Source: JABAQJ01 sp046327745 (lineage in GTDB: Bacteria > Gemmatimonadota > Gemmatimonadetes > Gemmatimonadales > Gemmatimonadaceae). Taken from it: 64,000 bases of DNA. Below the pieces are notes generated by a model, which did no database searches, had not been told where the DNA came from, and saw only the letters and a program-made list of their open reading frames with translations. This document shows, piece by piece, positions 60,291-64,000 of the stretch. Location: contig JAXLXV010000015.1 in assembly GCA_046327745.1 (NCBI GenBank), forward strand, positions 62,001 through 126,000. Reading direction: 5' to 3'. Position 1 is the stretch's first letter; the number at the start of each line of letters is the position of its first letter. Position numbers and translations under genes: made by a program.

Positions 60291-62039
60291 CTAGAAGAAG
60301 AGGAAGTTCAGGGTCAGCGTCAGCAGCAACACGACCGTGCCCAACACCGCCGGGCGTTGCAACCATGCCAGTTTCTCGTCCGTCGGACGCGGCGTCAGCG
60401 CGTACACCAGACCGGTCAATTCGGCGTCTGGCCGAGGGCGCGTCATGAGGGACACGATCACCGTCATGATGCAGCACGTGCTGAAGGCCGCAATGGCAGT
60501 CCAGAAGGTCTGCGCCATCTCACTCGGATAGGTGATGAGGTGACCAAAGTAGCCACCCTTGATGCCAGGCGCCGATCCCGCCGCCAGCGACACCCCGTGA
60601 TGAATGGCGGCCGCGGCGGTTCCCGAGACCAGTCCCCAGAAAGCCCCGTGACCGGTGCTTCGCTTCCAGAACATGCCTAACGCAAAAGTCGCGAACAACG
60701 GCGCATTCACAAACGCAAACACCAGCTGCAGAAAATCCATGATATTGTTGAACGCGCCGGCGACGTACGCCGCCGCCACGGAGAGGATAATGCCGCCCAC
60801 CGTTGCCACACGTCCCATCCACAGGTAGTGCGCGTCGGATGCGCCCTTGCGGATGTGCGCCTGGTAGATGTCGTACGTCCACACGGTATTGAAGGCGGTG
60901 ACGTTCCCGGCCATCCCCGACATGAACGAGGCGATCAGCGCCGTTAGGCCAAGTCCGAGCATGCCGGTGGGGAACAGCTTCACCAGCATCATCGGAGTCG
61001 CCAGGTCGTAGTCGAGCACCATGCGCCCGGCGGCATCCATCACCGCGGCGCCGTCAGGCCCCAGCTTTGGTGGAATGATCCCCTGGCCGGCACCACCGCT
61101 GGCACTCAGCACCAACGCAATCATCCCCGGCAGGATCACCAGGAAAGGAAACATCATCTTGGGAATCGCGGCGATCAGCGGTGTGCGTCGCGAGGCGGTC
61201 ATGGAGTCCGCCGCCATGGCTCGCTGTACCACCAAGAAGTCGGTGCACCAGTAGCCAAAGGACAACACGAAGCCGAGTCCCATCAAGAGACCGAACCACT
61301 CCACACCGATCGGGTTGGTGGCCGCGCTCCCCATGCCGCGCCATGCATGCGTGTACGCTCCCTCGGGAAGCCCCCGGGCCGCGGCCACCGTCGCCAACTT
61401 CGTGGTCAGTCCGTTCCAGCCACCCACGGCGCGCAACCCAATCCACACCAAGGGCGCAAAGCCGAACACGATCATGAAGAACTGCAACACTTCGTTGTAG
61501 ATGGCGCTGGTCAGGCCGCCTAACAGCACGTAGGCCAGCACGATGCCGGCGGACGCGATCACGCTGGTGTCAAAGTCCCACCCGAGCAACAGGTTCAACA
61601 GCTTGCCCATGGCATACATGGACACGCCAGACGAAAACACCGTCATGAATGCAAACGACACCGCATTCAGTGTCCGCGTCTTCTCATCGAAGCGGAGCTT
61701 CAGGTATTCCGGGACTGACCGGGCGCGGGATCCATAGTAAAACGGCATCATGAACAAGCCGACAAAGACCATCGCCGGAATGGCGCCCACCCAGTAGAAG
61801 TGCGAGGTGGCGATACCGTACTTTGCCCCCGATGCTCCCATCCCGATCACTTCCTGCGCCCCAAGGTTAGCCGACAGAAACGCCAGGCCCGTGACCCACG
61901 GCGGTAGCGATCGGCCGGAGAGGAAGAAGTCGGTCGACGTCTGCATGCGCCGTCGCAGCGCCCAGCCGATGCCCAGCACCACAATGAAGTAGCTGGCCAT
62001 GACCACGTAGTCGACGATTGTCAGGTTCGTGACTGGCAT
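60291..62039 (-). CDS. Sodium:solute symporter (SSS family)
   Basis: A 582-residue inner-membrane protein with about 14 segments. SSS hallmarks are DFFLSGRSLPPWVTGLAFLSANLGAQEVIGMGASGAKYGI at the start, YGSRARSVPEYLKLRFDEKTR, GGLTSAIYNEVLQFFMIVFGF and GLTALIASFMSGMAGNVTAFNTVWTYDIYQ. The pattern is near that of SGLT-like sugar symporters (vSGLT), so a sugar is plausible; other substrates occur. GAGG lies close before the ATG. The small two-TM gene follows and probably belongs to the same unit. Confidence 0.93.
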   Translation of the reverse strand: MPVTNLTIVDYVVMASYFIVVLGIGWALRRRMQTSTDFFLSGRSLPPWVTGLAFLSANLGAQEVIGMGASGAKYGIATSHFYWVGAIPAMVFVGLFMMPFYYGSRARSVPEYLKLRFDEKTRTLNAVSFAFMTVFSSGVSMYAMGKLLNLLLGWDFDTSVIASAGIVLAYVLLGGLTSAIYNEVLQFFMIVFGFAPLVWIGLRAVGGWNGLTTKLATVAAARGLPEGAYTHAWRGMGSAATNPIGVEWFGLLMGLGFVLSFGYWCTDFLVVQRAMAADSMTASRRTPLIAAIPKMMFPFLVILPGMIALVLSASGGAGQGIIPPKLGPDGAAVMDAAGRMVLDYDLATPMMLVKLFPTGMLGLGLTALIASFMSGMAGNVTAFNTVWTYDIYQAHIRKGASDAHYLWMGRVATVGGIILSVAAAYVAGAFNNIMDFLQLVFAFVNAPLFATFALGMFWKRSTGHGAFWGLVSGTAAAAIHHGVSLAAGSAPGIKGGYFGHLITYPSEMAQTFWTAIAAFSTCCIMTVIVSLMTRPRPDAELTGLVYALTPRPTDEKLAWLQRPAVLGTVVLLLTLTLNFLFF

Positions 62040-62078
62040 CGAATCCTCGTGAAGGGGGCGAGGTGAAGTACGTTGGAG

Positions 62079-64000
62079 CTATCGGGGCGATCGAAGCAAC
62101 CGCATGGTGTCGTTGTTGCGCGCGACCGCTACATCGTGCTCGCCGGTGGCGCGGGTGAGCAGCTGCAGGGACCGTACCTGACCATCAATGGCCACGCCGC
62201 TTCGGTCAGGAGTCATGGCGGTGAACGTCCCATCACCATGGCCCTGCAGCAGCAGCCCGTACGACGCATCGTACCGGCCGACGACGGGTGCAACACCATA
62301 GAAATTCCCGGCGATCAGCAGGTCCATGCGACCATCGCCGTCGAAGTCGCGCACCACGCTCGCAAAAATCGGCGCCAACTGTGCTTCCACCGGGAGCATG
62401 CGCATGGCGAACGTGCCATCCCCGTGGTTCACGGCCACGGCGCTGCCAAAGCTGTGTGCCGTGCGCACGATGGCCTTGGACCGCTCTGCCGAGGAGAAGA
62501 TGTCCTCCACACGGCTCGCCCCGAAGTCCGAGTAGTTCGGGTATCGCTGGCGTAAGGGCGGAATCAGCTTCACCAACTCGTCGCGTCCAGCGAGCGGGTA
62601 GCTCACGCCAGCGTTGTAGAACGTGAGCAGTTGTTTGAGCGCCCCGGTATTTCCGAAGTCGGCAACGATCAGCTGCGCGGGTTCCTGTGCGCTCGCGTGG
62701 ACATACGAGTTGAGACCCAAGTTCCCCAACACCAAGTCTGGCTTCCCATCACCCGTGAGGTCGGCGGCCGCGACATGATTCCACCATCCCTCAGTATTCG
62801 CGAAACCGGCCGGCGTGGACCCATTGGAGAATGTTCCGCGGAGCTGACGGAACAGAGTCACTGGCATCCACTCGCCTACAACCACCAGATCCTGCTGTCC
62901 ATCGCCGTCCGCATCCAGCCACGCGGCCGATGTCACCATGCCGACGTCTCCGAGGCCCGGGGCAAGCTGGTCCGTCACGTCGGCAAAATGGCCATGTCCG
63001 TCATTGCGCAGCAGATGGCTCTTCGGCGTAGTGCCGTACGCGCGAGGCACCGACCGTCCACCGACAAAGAGATCGATGTCGCCATCGTGGTCGAAGTCGG
63101 CGGCTGCAACGCATCCACCATTGCCAAAGATCTCCGGCAAGGCCCCGGAATCCCGAGTGAATATCCCCTGGCCATTGTTCAGGTACAACCGATCGCGCAA
63201 GGCCTCGACGTTCCCCCAGAACTCATTCCCGCCGCTCACCACGTACAGGTCCTTGTCTCCATCCCCGTCGGCGTCGAAGAAGATCGCGTCGACATCCTCC
63301 GCCAGCGAGTCTGCCGCGAGGGCCGGTTGCATCGAGTGAGTGAACGCTCCACTGCGCTGCTGCAACAACAGCTGGCCGGCATGCCACTTCGCACCCCCAA
63401 GGAACACGTCATCGAGTCCGTCGCCATTCACGTCGCCAACTGCCAGCGCGGGCCCTTCGGTTGAGAGCAAGTGCGTCATCAAGGGCTCTCGATTCCAATC
63501 CAGGAAGTTGTCCTCCTCGTGCATGACCGTGGTGCCTGCTGACGCGGTCACGTCCTGGAACAATGGAGCTGGCGGACGGGTGGCGGCGGGCGCAGGCATG
63601 CGCGTGGCGCTATCCTGCATGAGCGTTACCATGCGATTCACTTCCAGGTGGGTCAGCACCTGTTGCCGCCGGTCGGGCCACACGATAACCAGCGAATCGA
63701 TCGCCTGCGCCGTGCCCAGACCAACGTGCACACGCGGATCCACCGACGACTGAAAGCCCCGGGTGAGCATTTGCTCGTACCACTGGCGCGTTCCGCCAGC
63801 AACAACCCTCAGCCGGGCGCCGATGCCTAGAGTATTAGCGCCAGCCCCCTTGAGCTGTATCGTCAGCCAATTGCTGCCGGTGCCTGACCGGCCGCGGTTG
63901 CGATAGATAGACGCTGGGGCATTGATCATGTTCACGACCAAGTCCAACGAACCGCTGTTGTTCAAGTCGGCATATGCCGCACCGTTGGCGTATCCTGGCT
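62079..64000 (-). CDS. FG-GAP/VCBS repeat protein with ASPIC/UnbV domain (CRTAC1-like), 5' end outside window
   Basis: The frame stays open to the right edge (GYANGAAYADLNNSGSLDL can be read beyond a possible TTG at 63965), so the N-terminus is missing. The part in view starts in an FG-GAP repeat, then has an ASPIC/UnbV domain (NWLTIQLKGAGANTLGIGARLRVVAGG, GFQSSVDPRVHVGLG, IDSLVIVWPDRR) and a second series of FG-GAP/VCBS repeats with Ca-binding DxDxDG motifs (VGDVNGDGLDD, FFDADGDGDKDLY, DFDHDGDIDLF, DADGDGQQDLV). Such proteins are exported and found in Bacteroidota-like and Gemmatimonadota genomes; role unknown, perhaps carbohydrate binding. It lies 40 bases upstream of the SSS gene on the same strand. 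Confidence 0.88.
   Translation of the reverse strand, partial: PGYANGAAYADLNNSGSLDLVVNMINAPASIYRNRGRSGTGSNWLTIQLKGAGANTLGIGARLRVVAGGTRQWYEQMLTRGFQSSVDPRVHVGLGTAQAIDSLVIVWPDRRQQVLTHLEVNRMVTLMQDSATRMPAPAATRPPAPLFQDVTASAGTTVMHEEDNFLDWNREPLMTHLLSTEGPALAVGDVNGDGLDDVFLGGAKWHAGQLLLQQRSGAFTHSMQPALAADSLAEDVDAIFFDADGDGDKDLYVVSGGNEFWGNVEALRDRLYLNNGQGIFTRDSGALPEIFGNGGCVAAADFDHDGDIDLFVGGRSVPRAYGTTPKSHLLRNDGHGHFADVTDQLAPGLGDVGMVTSAAWLDADGDGQQDLVVVGEWMPVTLFRQLRGTFSNGSTPAGFANTEGWWNHVAAADLTGDGKPDLVLGNLGLNSYVHASAQEPAQLIVADFGNTGALKQLLTFYNAGVSYPLAGRDELVKLIPPLRQRYPNYSDFGASRVEDIFSSAERSKAIVRTAHSFGSAVAVNHGDGTFAMRMLPVEAQLAPIFASVVRDFDGDGRMDLLIAGNFYGVAPVVGRYDASYGLLLQGHGDGTFTAMTPDRSGVAIDGQVRSLQLLTRATGEHDVAVARNNDTMRLLRSPR

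Noticed and set aside
62631..63464. Plus-strand open frame of 277 codons within the FG-GAP gene
   Set aside because: The minus-strand frame has clear FG-GAP motifs with DxDxDG loops; the plus frame is its shadow.

Overview
The window is GC-rich, densely packed bacterial chromosome. It probably comes from a Gemmatimonadota-like organism. This is an inference from gene content: two PadR plus ADOP-type MacB/FtsX permease modules, many secreted peptidases and serine hydrolases (S9, S10, M19, M28, two beta-lactamase-fold hydrolases), UPF0182, DUF2961/GH172, DUF3179 and CRTAC1-like proteins, frequent GTG starts, and Gram-negative lipoprotein and Tat signals. Both edges cut genes: a DUF2207-like membrane protein on the left and an FG-GAP/ASPIC protein on the right. 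I found no rRNA, tRNA, CRISPR array, insertion sequence or prophage.

Layout. 0-6.4 kb: DUF2207-like protein, a SpoIIAA/STAS-like protein, a serine hydrolase and an S9 peptidase on the minus strand, then a secreted transglutaminase-like protein. 6.4-11.6 kb: a tight minus-strand operon of aldehyde dehydrogenase, a two-subunit ThDP decarboxylase, MmgE/PrpD and CaiB/BaiF CoA-transferase, which looks like a short catabolic pathway of unknown substrate. 11.9-19.1 kb: a serine hydrolase lipoprotein, an S10 carboxypeptidase and a murein-peptide recycling operon (M15 carboxypeptidase without signal peptide, MpaA-like amidase, fused SpmA/SpmB-type membrane protein, Mpl ligase). 19.2-28 kb: SulP transporter, YegP-like protein, Tat-exported epimerase-fold protein, amidase, VOC protein, phosphoesterase, lipoprotein and ATP-grasp protein. 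28.1-34.5 kb: two PadR/ADOP modules, each preceded by a perfect inverted repeat. 34.5-45.8 kb: M28 peptidase, DinB, M19 dipeptidase, AlkD-like protein, DUF1801 protein with a histone-H1-like tail, esterase, two paralogous small lipoproteins, DoxX-like membrane protein, GH172-like protein and a PLP decarboxylase. 45.9-53 kb: a spermidine-dehydrogenase-like flavoprotein, UPF0182, a bidirectional terminator and a lipoprotein made of six repeats. 53.4-54 kb: an AhpD-like gene with an in-frame UGA in a CxxU motif followed by a SECIS-like hairpin, a probable selenoprotein. 54-60 kb: DUF3179, trehalase, SLC45-type sugar transporter, invertase-like glycosidase and a P-loop kinase. 60-64 kb: a small two-TM protein with an SSS symporter, then the CRTAC1-like protein.

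The strongest items for a second look are the selenoprotein with its hairpin, the SpmAB fusion inside the murein-recycling operon, and the ThDP decarboxylase/ALDH/PrpD/CaiB operon. All family calls come from reading the translated sequence; no database search was possible.
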